A stretch of 9,277 nucleotides of DNA, from contig JASLDF010000052.1 in assembly GCA_030151635.1 (NCBI GenBank), positions 1 through 9,277 of the forward strand, written 5' to 3'. The position numbers were made by a program, and so were the translations under genes. The first letter of the stretch is position 1, and each line of letters opens with the position of its first letter. This DNA comes from Bacteroides sp. GTDB lineage: Bacteria > Bacteroidota > Bacteroidia > Bacteroidales > Bacteroidaceae. Below the pieces are notes generated by a model that worked only from the letters and a program-made list of their open reading frames with translations, searched no databases and had not been told where the DNA came from. Shown here in pieces: positions 1 to 6,561 of this stretch.

Positions 1-1140
1 TTTACCATTGGTCATCAAATGGCCAATAGTGCTAACAATATGAGTGTTGACTTAAATACAGTAGATTTAAATGATTATCCATATGATCAAAATGGTTGGT
101 TAGGCACCGTAGGTCTACAAGGTAACTTGATAGATTTTATATCAGGTCCTGATGGTAAGGGTCAGTTTCAATCTACTTTTACTGAGGCTAAAACCTCGGA
201 TATCATTTATAAAGAGTCTGGAGGTATAGATCAATATGATTTCAATGTGGCGTTTAACCTTTCTAATCGAGCATTTTTAGGTCTTACTGTTGGAGTATAT
301 AATGTGAATCATAATGTAAAGCAAACTCATAAGGAATATTATGGTAAAGCTCAAAATGGAGATGATGAGCTAATGGCTTTAACTACAGAAAACTCAACTG
401 AAGGTACTGGTGTAGATGTTAAGTTTGGTACAATTATTCGTCCAATTGAATCTTCTCCTTTCCGTATTGGTGTTGCAGTTCATACCCCTATATTTTATCG
501 TTTGACTCGATATACAAATTTTTTCTTCAATTCTGATGTGTGGAGTGATGAACACCAGGCAATAGTAGAAACTAATATAGATATTTTAGATCACAATATT
601 TATGGTAGAGATAATGCTTTTGATTATCGATTAAGAACACCTTGGAAACTAAATTTAAGTTTAGGGCATAATGTGGGTACTGTACTTGCATTAGGTGCAG
701 AATATGAATATCAAGATTACGCTAGCTCTAAGTTTTTCTATCGTGATGGTTCTGGAGATGAAATTGGTTTTATTAATGATCAACGCAACCAACTGAAACA
801 GGTTCATACTATCCGTTTGGGTGGAGAAGTAAAAGTTATCCCTGAAGTGGCTTTCCGTTTTGGATATAATTTAGAAACAGCAAGCTTTGAAAAAAGTGCT
901 TTTAAATATGTACATCCAGATTCACCAGTAACCGATACAGCTTTCTTTAATAAAGATGGTGTGCGAAACACATATACAATTGGTATGGGGTATATGGGGT
1001 CAATGTGGTACGTTGATTTAGCTTATAAATACGATACACGTAAAACTCACTTCTATCCATTTGATACAATAGATTTACCAGAATCTTCAATTAAAATGAA
1101 CAATAGCTCGGTGTTATTGACATTGGGTGTACGATTATAA
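1..1140 (+). CDS. OmpP1/FadL-like outer-membrane transport protein, C-terminal part (5' end outside window)
   Basis: The reading frame is open from base 1, so the gene begins upstream of the window and the first ATG at 19 need not be its start; 379 codons plus the stop are visible. The visible part is rich in alternating polar and hydrophobic/aromatic stretches typical of beta-strands, with long acidic or Asn-rich loops between them, and it ends in a strand-like SSVLLTLGVRL tail. The segment RIGVAVHTPIFYRLTRY and the barrel layout resemble Bacteroidota members of the OmpP1/FadL/TodX family, which form outer-membrane channels for hydrophobic compounds. The N-terminal hatch and signal peptide that would confirm this lie outside the window. 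It is the only plus-strand gene and is convergent with the guanine deaminase. The substrate is unknown; another beta-barrel family remains possible. Confidence 0.75.
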   Translation, partial: FTIGHQMANSANNMSVDLNTVDLNDYPYDQNGWLGTVGLQGNLIDFISGPDGKGQFQSTFTEAKTSDIIYKESGGIDQYDFNVAFNLSNRAFLGLTVGVYNVNHNVKQTHKEYYGKAQNGDDELMALTTENSTEGTGVDVKFGTIIRPIESSPFRIGVAVHTPIFYRLTRYTNFFFNSDVWSDEHQAIVETNIDILDHNIYGRDNAFDYRLRTPWKLNLSLGHNVGTVLALGAEYEYQDYASSKFFYRDGSGDEIGFINDQRNQLKQVHTIRLGGEVKVIPEVAFRFGYNLETASFEKSAFKYVHPDSPVTDTAFFNKDGVRNTYTIGMGYMGSMWYVDLAYKYDTRKTHFYPFDTIDLPESSIKMNNSSVLLTLGVRL

Positions 1141-1165
1141 TTTTTTAATATTTATATGTTGATTT

Positions 1166-1200
1166 AAAGGTCGAATTCTCCACAGGGGAATTTGACCTTT
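1166..1200 (+). terminator. Intrinsic terminator of the OmpP1/FadL-like gene
   Basis: A 7-bp stem, AAAGGTC (1166-1172) with GACCTTT (1194-1200), continues inward through G-U and A-T pairs to CTCC/GGGG and closes on a three-base loop at 1182-1184. The T-run from 1198 to 1202, followed by GTTT, completes the rho-independent pattern. It begins 25 bases after the stop codon at 1138-1140. Confidence 0.88.
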
Positions 1201-1231
1201 TTGTTTAGACTCTCTAAAATTGTTTCTAAAT

Positions 1232-1267
1232 AGCAAGGGTGATTCATTATAATGAACCACCCTTGCT
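1232..1267. terminator. Second hairpin in the convergent gap, probably a bidirectional terminator
   Basis: AGCAAGGGTG (1232-1241) pairs perfectly with CACCCTTGCT (1258-1267). After one mismatch the stem continues as TTCATT/AATGAA around a two-base centre. On the plus strand it is followed by GTTTTT, a good U-tract. On the minus strand only ATTTAG follows, a weaker tract, but the hairpin sits 31 bases beyond the guanine deaminase stop and is the only terminator-like structure available to that transcript. It therefore probably ends the minus-strand pair and backs up the first terminator on the plus strand. Confidence 0.72.
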
Positions 1268-1298
1268 GTTTTTATCAAGTTGCTATTATGACTTAAAG

Positions 1299-1766
1299 TT
1301 AATACTCAACTTTATCTTCTTTCTTCATCCAATAATCGAATGCAGCGATAGCTTCATCTCCCATCATTTCTTCTGATGGTAGTTTACGTTGTTTTGGGGC
1401 GAGTTCAATTTCCTCGTAAATAAAGGAATCATCGAATCCAATATTTTTGGCATCAACCTTTGTGTTAGCATAATAAAGCTTGTCCAATCTAGCCCAATAA
1501 ATTGCACCTAGACACATTGGACAAGGCTCACAAGAGCTATATATTTCATAACCACTAAGGTCGAATGTTTTTAGTTTTTTTGTTGCTTCGCGGATAGCAC
1601 TAACTTCTGCATGAGCAGTAGGATCGCAACTATCTGTAACACGGTTAACCCCCATTGCAACAATCTCTCCATTCTTCGCGATAACTGCACCAAAAGGACC
1701 ACCATCACTCTTTACATTCTCCATTGATAAAGCTATCGCTTTACGCATTAATTCTTCTTTTGTCAT
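1299..1766 (-). CDS. guaD: Guanine deaminase (GuaD-type nucleoside deaminase)
   Basis: This is a 155-residue cytosolic zinc enzyme of the cytidine-deaminase fold, predicted to hydrolyse guanine to xanthine and ammonia in purine salvage. The zinc and catalytic motifs are complete: HAE at residues 52-54 (His52 ligand, Glu54 proton shuttle) and PCPMC at 81-85 (Cys82 and Cys85 ligands). The length, the GGPFGAV motif (22-28), DPTAHAE, the run SSCEPCPMCLGAIYWAR, GFDDSFIYEEI (110-120) and the terminal EY all closely match the small Bacillus GuaD family, rather than the tRNA adenosine deaminase TadA or CMP deaminases. It lies 20 bases downstream of the Gfo/Idh/MocA gene on the same strand and is probably co-transcribed with it. 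There is no Shine-Dalgarno sequence, as is usual in this phylum. Activity on related aminopurines or cytosine is possible; the family call is firm. Confidence 0.88.
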   Translation of the reverse strand: MTKEELMRKAIALSMENVKSDGGPFGAVIAKNGEIVAMGVNRVTDSCDPTAHAEVSAIREATKKLKTFDLSGYEIYSSCEPCPMCLGAIYWARLDKLYYANTKVDAKNIGFDDSFIYEEIELAPKQRKLPSEEMMGDEAIAAFDYWMKKEDKVEY

Positions 1767-1786
1767 AGTGCTATATCTATTAATTA

Positions 1787-2773
1787 TTAAAGTTTACCTA
1801 AAATTTTATCCATCACCCAATTCACTGTTGTGGCATTGAACCCATCACTATTGCATATCGATTTACCCAGAAGATGGTCAACTACTGATTGAATTAATGG
1901 TTGTTGTACGTGTTGAGGATTCTCCACAACTATTTCTCGTCGCCCAGACTCTGTATGTAGTGCTATTGGTTCAAAAGAGAATACTGAAAAGCAAATCATA
2001 CCTTTGTCTCCTATAATCTCGATACGGTCTTCTTTAGCCGACTCATGTGCCACAAAACACCAAGAACCACTTCCAATTAATCCTGAGTCAAATCGGAAAC
2101 AAGCACTTATCGAATCTTCAGCTTCGTAGAGTTTTCCTAGATTATTTTTAAATCCTTTGGCATCTAGAATACAACCGAACATATTTTCAAGAAGATTTAT
2201 TTGATGCGGTGCTAAGTCATAAAAATAACCTCCACCCGCAATATCAGGTTGAACACGCCAAGGCAAGTTCTCCTTATTATAATCTAAGTTACGTGGAGGC
2301 TGTGCAAATCGAATTTGTACATTGATAACTTTACCAACCTCGCCTTTTTCTACAAGATCTTTTATTGTTTGGAAATAGGGCAGGTAAGGTCTGTAGTAAG
2401 CTACAAAGCAAGGCAAATTCATTTCTTGAGCAACTCTATTAATTCTACAACACTCCTCGTAGGTAACTGCCATTGGTTTTTCAATGTAGACCGGTTTACC
2501 AGCCTTTAAAGCCATCACTGCATAAGTCGCATGTGAAGAAGGTGGAGTAGCTATATAAATGGCATTAACCTCAGGGTCATTTACGATTTTTTGTGCGTCG
2601 TCATACCACTTTGGTATGTTATGTTCTTTAGCGTAGTTCTTAGCTTTATCGGCATTTCTACTCATTACAGCTACGACTTCCGATTGATTTACTTTTTGGA
2701 ATGCAGGTCCACTTTTGTACTTAGTAACCTCTCCACAACCAATAAATCCCCACTTAATAATCTTTTCTTCCAT
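1787..2773 (-). CDS. Gfo/Idh/MocA family NAD(P)-dependent oxidoreductase
   Basis: A 328-residue cytosolic oxidoreductase. The N-terminal Rossmann domain opens with GFIGCGEVT (residues 9-17), the dinucleotide-binding turn, and contains the ATPPSSH segment (75-81) and the family signature EKP at 98-100, whose Lys99 is the usual catalytic lysine. The C-terminal alpha/beta domain carries GGGYFYDLAPHQINLL (180-195), in which Asp186 and His190 occupy the expected active-site D-x3-H positions. The length is normal for the family, which oxidises or epimerises sugars, inositols and related polyols; the substrate cannot be read from sequence. There is no signal peptide. It is the first gene of a two-gene unit with guaD, and no other sugar-catabolic gene is nearby. 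No convincing promoter is visible upstream; the best -7-like match is TATATTTC (minus strand of 2846-2853), one base off TAnnTTTG and without a -33 element. Confidence 0.88.
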   Translation of the reverse strand: MEEKIIKWGFIGCGEVTKYKSGPAFQKVNQSEVVAVMSRNADKAKNYAKEHNIPKWYDDAQKIVNDPEVNAIYIATPPSSHATYAVMALKAGKPVYIEKPMAVTYEECCRINRVAQEMNLPCFVAYYRPYLPYFQTIKDLVEKGEVGKVINVQIRFAQPPRNLDYNKENLPWRVQPDIAGGGYFYDLAPHQINLLENMFGCILDAKGFKNNLGKLYEAEDSISACFRFDSGLIGSGSWCFVAHESAKEDRIEIIGDKGMICFSVFSFEPIALHTESGRREIVVENPQHVQQPLIQSVVDHLLGKSICNSDGFNATTVNWVMDKILGKL

Positions 2774-2800
2774 TTAAATATCTTAATCTATTGCACACTA

Positions 2801-2824
2801 TCCCTTTAAAGGAAATTCCCTTTA
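2801..2824. promoter_or_regulatory. Repeated TCCCTTTA with a CCTTTAAAGG palindrome upstream of the oxidoreductase gene
   Basis: TCCCTTTA occurs twice (2801-2808 and 2817-2824), 16 bases apart start to start. The first copy is part of the perfect 10-base palindrome CCTTTAAAGG (2803-2812). The element lies 28 bases upstream of the Gfo/Idh/MocA start, in the only gap that can hold that operon's promoter. This is the geometry of an operator, but in AT-rich DNA it may be chance. No regulator gene is adjacent. Confidence 0.2.
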
Positions 2825-2862
2825 TGAGCTATTTCATTAATCTACGAAATATATGGGCATAA

Positions 2863-2898
2863 AAATAGCCTTAGCGAAGTATTATCGTAAGACTATTT
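2863..2898 (-). terminator. Intrinsic terminator of the porin/solute-binding unit
   Basis: AAATAG (2863-2868) pairs with CTATTT (2893-2898). After one mismatch, CTTA (2870-2873) pairs with TAAG (2888-2891), and CGA/TCG can extend the stem with one bulge. Read on the minus strand, the stem runs into a five-T tract (complement of 2861-2865). It begins about 36 bases after the stop codon of the solute-binding gene and separates that unit from the oxidoreductase/guaD pair. Confidence 0.75.
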
Positions 2899-2933
2899 AA
2901 ATATATTGTATTTAGTTGATTTATTCAAGAAAA

Positions 2934-3764
2934 CTACTGATAATATTTCGTGTATAAGTCTTTATACTCCTCTGTTTTTAAGAAGTCTATAATCCATACG
3001 TTCAAACTATCCAATAGCTCTGGAGCTTTCGTGTTTACGCCCCAAGAATAAAATTGTGTAAAGCCTATTGCTAAACTAATATCTATATTATCCAAGTCTT
3101 TACTTGCAGACTTTGCAATAATTTCGTCACAGACAGCATAATCTATATCACTGTGAGACACCAGTATTGGTAAGGCTTCTTGCCCATACTTCTCTATTTC
3201 TTGCGTGTAAATGGTATCGGCAATTTCATTACTTAAATTTTGGATTCTGTATTTTGAAGGAGAGTTCTTTGTAATAAAGAGTGTTTTCTTTTTAAGATCC
3301 AATTGATTGGTGATATTTGTGCTGTCTTTTCGCTGAACCAGCACTTGCTTATTTGTAACAATAGGAAATGTAAGTGCCAACAAGTCTTTAATTTCTTTAC
3401 TACCAATAACATTCGAAGCAATTAAATCTACTTCGCCTTTTCGCAGTCTTTTTATTTGGTCATTAATATTCGAAGAAGCTGCGATGTTTAGCTTAAAACC
3501 TTTATTAGCCAATATATATTGAATCAATTCATGTTGAAATCCGGCAATGGAATCGTGATCCACATAATAGTTCGGAGCACCATATGAAGTAACTATATTA
3601 ATCTCTCCAGATTTTATAATCGATTTATAATCGCGTATGTTGAAAAGATAATCCGAACCTTTAGAGCAGACCGTTGCAATTACTACTCCAATGAGTATTA
3701 TAAAGAATAAACGAATTGATTTTTTAGCTTTAAGTGACATGGCTGTAGGTTTAGGTAAACTCAT
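2934..3764 (-). CDS. Membrane-anchored periplasmic solute-binding domain protein (MltF N-domain-like, no transglycosylase domain)
   Basis: A 276-residue protein. One hydrophobic segment (about residues 18-33, after basic KAKKSIR) looks like an uncleaved membrane anchor; Cys33 follows it, but the preceding ATV is not a good lipobox. Residues 52-276 read as a family-3 solute-binding fold: GEINIVTSYG (53-62), AGFQHELIQYIL (74-85) and GEVDLIASN (110-118) correspond to the first lobe, and the protein closes with a helix of the EEYKDLYTKY type. This pattern matches the N-terminal half of the lytic transglycosylase MltF, but the protein ends where the SLT catalytic domain would begin, so it should be a binding or sensing module and not a muramidase. 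Its ATG directly abuts the TAA of the porin gene (TAAATG), implying translational coupling. A second ATG at codon 9 is an alternative start. The ligand is unknown; amino acids or muropeptides are guesses. Confidence 0.72.
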   Translation of the reverse strand: MSLPKPTAMSLKAKKSIRLFFIILIGVVIATVCSKGSDYLFNIRDYKSIIKSGEINIVTSYGAPNYYVDHDSIAGFQHELIQYILANKGFKLNIAASSNINDQIKRLRKGEVDLIASNVIGSKEIKDLLALTFPIVTNKQVLVQRKDSTNITNQLDLKKKTLFITKNSPSKYRIQNLSNEIADTIYTQEIEKYGQEALPILVSHSDIDYAVCDEIIAKSASKDLDNIDISLAIGFTQFYSWGVNTKAPELLDSLNVWIIDFLKTEEYKDLYTKYYQ

Positions 3765-5876
3765 TTAATCGTAGAAATTCCACGAGATACCAATCTTGAA
3801 TAAACGAGGGTTGATTGGGTAGTGGGGAACAAGAAATGAGCGGTTGTTACCCATTCCTTGATTCACGTGCGTTACCATTGCATAAATACGAGTACGTTTT
3901 AAATGCAGGTTAGCATATATGTTAATGATCGGATAAGCACCTACAGAAACTTGGTCGTCTGTGGGCTGAATGTGATAATTTTGTAGCACTGGATTATATG
4001 CCAACGCATTGTATTTTGTAAAGTACCTAACATCAGATCCCAATTGAACTTTTAGCACCTTTTTAGCTAGACTAGTTTCAATATAGAAGTTGTGATATAA
4101 AGATATTTTAGGCAAAGGAATAACTTCGTTCTTACTGCTTGACTGCCATGTTACTTCATTATCAAGGTGGAATACCCCAAATTTAAAGTTTTGTCGAAGC
4201 GTAGCCGATAATACTTGGACGTTGTCACCATATTGAAGTGGTGTCGCATCTGGTCCATAATACAAGTAATCTTTTACATTCTCGAAAGAAAAACGTAAGA
4301 AGGTTTTTGTTCTATTGTAGCCAAGTTCTCCACCAATTCGCTGTTTGAAGACATTCTTAAATTTAGGCATTCCGTTTTTACCAGCATCCCAATACAAGTG
4401 ATTAGCATGGAAATGGCGCATAAAGAAGCCTGGGCGGAGGTTAGACATATCTGCAAACCCCCTAAGATTAATGGTGTCGTTCTTAATTGGGATATTGAAT
4501 TTAACATCTGCATTCACCTTGAAATTCCCCGTGTAATATCTAGAGATACCTGTTTCTGCACGTAGGTTATAGTTGAAAATAGTACTTGACTCATGACTTA
4601 ATTCTCCCCCAACAAATAGCTCATTTTGATTGTACACCTTTGTCTTTAATGGGTCTTTAGTCATTAACTCATATCTGCTTATTTTACTGTTTAAAAACAC
4701 AGTAAGTCCCATAGGAACATATTTGTTAAGTCCTTCTGTTAGTGACAAACCAATAGTGTTTTCAAAAGTAAGTCCAGTAGTTAAATCATTACTTGTATTA
4801 TCGTCTAGATTGATGTAGGTGTTGTCATAATACTCTCTAGGTTCGTCTTTCCCGATAAATTTATGTACAAAACGTTGTACTTTAAAAGTATGAATAAAAC
4901 TTGTTACTGGAATATATCTAGAGTCAACAATGGTGTCATTCTCATTTGTTTCTTCATCGATAACTATTCTTTCAATCTCTTTGTTGAATCCCAAATTATA
5001 TCGGTGGTTGTAATAGACATAGAAGTCATTGTTACGGTTCCATGTACGATTTAAATTCACTGGAATATTCTGAGTCTCGTAATTTTGTTTACCCTCCGAC
5101 ATGTCTTCAGGATTAGTAATGTAACGATCGTCAATGATACCACCATTTTCGCCCATTTTCATAACAAAGTTGTTGAACATGAAATGTGCTTGGTATTTTT
5201 CGCCTTGATAACTACCAAAAACACCACCATTGAAGAAAGAAGTTGCTTGATGTTGATAGTATCCTCTGCCATACAGATAATCAAAATTAAATCCGAAAGC
5301 TAATTTTTCATTGGCATTAACCGAGAAATACGCTTTAAAGCGGTCGTCCCCATTAATCTTATTACCAGAACTATGGTATGCTAGATTTGTATAGGGTACA
5401 TTACTATTAGTGAAAAAGAATTGGCTGGGTTTAAAATAGAACGTAGAAAATGGTTGTAAGAAGTAGGGTACATCTTCGTTGTTTTTATCTCTTTCCATGT
5501 AAAAACGAGACATTCTTGGTGCACCTAAGTTCCCAATGTGGTTATATGACCCTCTAAGGCCATCATCTAGGTTTGTATTTTGAAAATAGCTATACAGTGT
5601 ATCTGCATAGACACGGTTTACGTTGCCAAGCTTTTCGCTAATTTGCCACATATAAAGTGTAGGAGGGAGTGCCTTGACATCAGTTTTAGTAGAATCTTCT
5701 AAACTCTCTGGTCGAGTTGTAGGGTCAATTGGATTACCAAACTGGTCGAGTTCGTTTCCGAATTGGTCATAGCGTACACGCTGTCCAAATTCGTTATATT
5801 TAGGCTTTGATTGGGCATATACTTGTGTAAATCCACCCAAAAAAAGTATAGTTATTGCAATAAAAAGCTGTCTCAT
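3765..5876 (-). CDS. Putative porin, Bacteroidota Porin_10-like outer-membrane beta-barrel
   Basis: From the chosen start the protein has 703 residues. It begins with a classical signal peptide (basic MRQ, hydrophobic core to about residue 17, cleavage near VYAQ at 19-22). A short Asn/Gln-rich linker with three xFGx units (28-32, 37-41, 44-48) follows, then a conserved-looking GNLGAPRMSRFY segment (115-126). The remainder is a long series of amphipathic, Tyr/Phe-rich strands ending in FKIGISWNFYD, typical of outer-membrane barrels. The reading frame extends seven codons further upstream to an ATG at 5897, but that would place MYICLLI before the basic residues and would lie across a -7 promoter box, so the ATG at 5874-5876 is preferred. 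It is the first gene of a two-gene unit with the MltF-like binding protein. It probably forms a diffusion channel; the specific solute is unknown. Confidence 0.8.
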   Translation of the reverse strand: MRQLFIAITILFLGGFTQVYAQSKPKYNEFGQRVRYDQFGNELDQFGNPIDPTTRPESLEDSTKTDVKALPPTLYMWQISEKLGNVNRVYADTLYSYFQNTNLDDGLRGSYNHIGNLGAPRMSRFYMERDKNNEDVPYFLQPFSTFYFKPSQFFFTNSNVPYTNLAYHSSGNKINGDDRFKAYFSVNANEKLAFGFNFDYLYGRGYYQHQATSFFNGGVFGSYQGEKYQAHFMFNNFVMKMGENGGIIDDRYITNPEDMSEGKQNYETQNIPVNLNRTWNRNNDFYVYYNHRYNLGFNKEIERIVIDEETNENDTIVDSRYIPVTSFIHTFKVQRFVHKFIGKDEPREYYDNTYINLDDNTSNDLTTGLTFENTIGLSLTEGLNKYVPMGLTVFLNSKISRYELMTKDPLKTKVYNQNELFVGGELSHESSTIFNYNLRAETGISRYYTGNFKVNADVKFNIPIKNDTINLRGFADMSNLRPGFFMRHFHANHLYWDAGKNGMPKFKNVFKQRIGGELGYNRTKTFLRFSFENVKDYLYYGPDATPLQYGDNVQVLSATLRQNFKFGVFHLDNEVTWQSSSKNEVIPLPKISLYHNFYIETSLAKKVLKVQLGSDVRYFTKYNALAYNPVLQNYHIQPTDDQVSVGAYPIINIYANLHLKRTRIYAMVTHVNQGMGNNRSFLVPHYPINPRLFKIGISWNFYD

Positions 5877-5886
5877 AATTAAGAGG

Positions 5887-5894
5887 CAAATATA
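5887..5894 (-). promoter_or_regulatory. Bacteroidota -7 box (TATATTTG) for the porin unit
   Basis: On the minus strand this reads TATATTTG, a perfect fit to the Bacteroidota -7 consensus TAnnTTTG. No TTTG-type -33 element is found at the usual distance upstream. It lies just 10 bases before the preferred porin ATG, so the transcript leader would be only a few bases long. The region between it and the upstream terminator (5944-5976) holds no other candidate. Confidence 0.45.
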
Positions 5895-5943
5895 CAATAA
5901 AAAGTGTTGTAGGCTTTGATTAACTTTATCTTTATTACCTAAA

Positions 5944-5976
5944 AAATCATATACTCCCTAAAAGAGTATATGATTT
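5944..5976 (-). terminator. Intrinsic terminator of the 2-oxoacid oxidoreductase operon
   Basis: A perfect 13-bp inverted repeat, AAATCATATACTC (5944-5956) with GAGTATATGATTT (5964-5976), encloses a seven-base loop. On the minus strand the stem ends in a six-T run (complement of 5946-5941, three of them within the stem). It lies 28 bases past the gamma-subunit stop and isolates the operon from the porin unit. The T-tract on the plus strand is weaker. Confidence 0.85.
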
Positions 5977-6004
5977 CCTTGATATTTAATGCTAAAGAGG
6001 ACTA

Positions 6005-6550
6005 TTATTTTAGCTCTTTAATCAGTTCTTTTCCTTTTTCGATAGCTTCCTCATTCATCGGAATTAATTTATGATGACGTTCTGGAAGTGACTTGTAAAG
6101 TCCATTAATAACGCTTTCTAATTTTACAATTGGTAAAACTTTAAGTAATCCACCTAAAACTATCATGTTGAAAGCTTTACTGTTGTTTATTTGGATTGAA
6201 CCTTCCACAGCATTGATGTGATATACTTTGATATCTTTACGAGTAGGTGGCTCTATAATGGTTGACTCCTCGTAAATTAGAATTCCTCCGGGTTTAACAG
6301 ATTTCTCAAACTTCTTTAGTGAAGGTTGATTAAGAACAATAGCTACGTCAAAAGTACTAAGGATTGGAGATGAAATTTTGTCATCACTTATAATGACTGT
6401 TACGTTTGCTGTACCACCTCGTTGTTCTGGTCCATATGCAGGCATCCAAGTAACTTCTTTATCTTCCATTAATCCAGAGTATGCCAAAATCTTACCCATC
6501 GATAGTACACCTTGTCCACCGAATCCTGCGATAATTATTTCTTCTTTCAT
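6005..6550 (-). CDS. 2-oxoacid:ferredoxin oxidoreductase, gamma subunit
   Basis: A 181-residue cytosolic subunit of the four-subunit ferredoxin-dependent 2-oxoacid oxidoreductase. The family fingerprints are present: GFGGQGVL at residues 9-16, YGPEQRGGTANV at 39-50, and NMIVLGGLL at 128-136. The length is normal for a free-standing gamma (KorC-type) subunit. In Methanothermobacter VOR this part is fused to the beta subunit as VorA; here it is separate. In the complex, gamma helps form the CoA-binding region that accepts the acyl group after decarboxylation. It is the last gene of the operon, eight bases after the beta-subunit stop, and is the only gene in the window with a consensus Shine-Dalgarno sequence. 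Whether the natural substrate is a branched-chain 2-oxoacid or 2-oxoglutarate is open. Confidence 0.9.
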   Translation of the reverse strand: MKEEIIIAGFGGQGVLSMGKILAYSGLMEDKEVTWMPAYGPEQRGGTANVTVIISDDKISSPILSTFDVAIVLNQPSLKKFEKSVKPGGILIYEESTIIEPPTRKDIKVYHINAVEGSIQINNSKAFNMIVLGGLLKVLPIVKLESVINGLYKSLPERHHKLIPMNEEAIEKGKELIKELK

Positions 6551-6553
6551 AAT

Positions 6554-6561
6554 CCTCCTTA
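6554..6561 (-). promoter_or_regulatory. Consensus Shine-Dalgarno overlapping the beta stop codon, for the gamma subunit
   Basis: On the minus strand the junction reads TAAGGAGGATTATG. The stop codon TAA of the beta subunit runs directly into GGAGG, which is fully complementary to the 16S rRNA 3' tail, and the gamma ATG follows three bases later. Spacing is shorter than the optimum, so terminating ribosomes may simply be retained and re-initiate. The other minus-strand starts in the window show no such motif, as expected for Bacteroidota. Confidence 0.55.

Noticed and set aside
1299..1766. tRNA adenosine deaminase TadA
   Set aside because: The shared HAE and PCPMC motifs fit, but the GFDDSFIYEEI segment and terminal EY match the guanine deaminase GuaD family.
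3665..3675. Lipoprotein cleavage site at Cys33 of the solute-binding protein
   Set aside because: The residues before the cysteine (A-T-V) do not fit the lipobox, which needs a small residue directly before Cys; an uncleaved membrane anchor is more likely.
2934..3764. Complete lytic transglycosylase MltF
   Set aside because: The sequence ends after the solute-binding domain; there is no SLT domain and no frameshifted continuation is evident in the following intergenic DNA.
4274..5303. Several 60-80-codon reading frames on both strands within the porin gene
   Set aside because: All are embedded in the long porin frame, which has a signal peptide and continuous beta-barrel character; none has its own start signals or a known motif.
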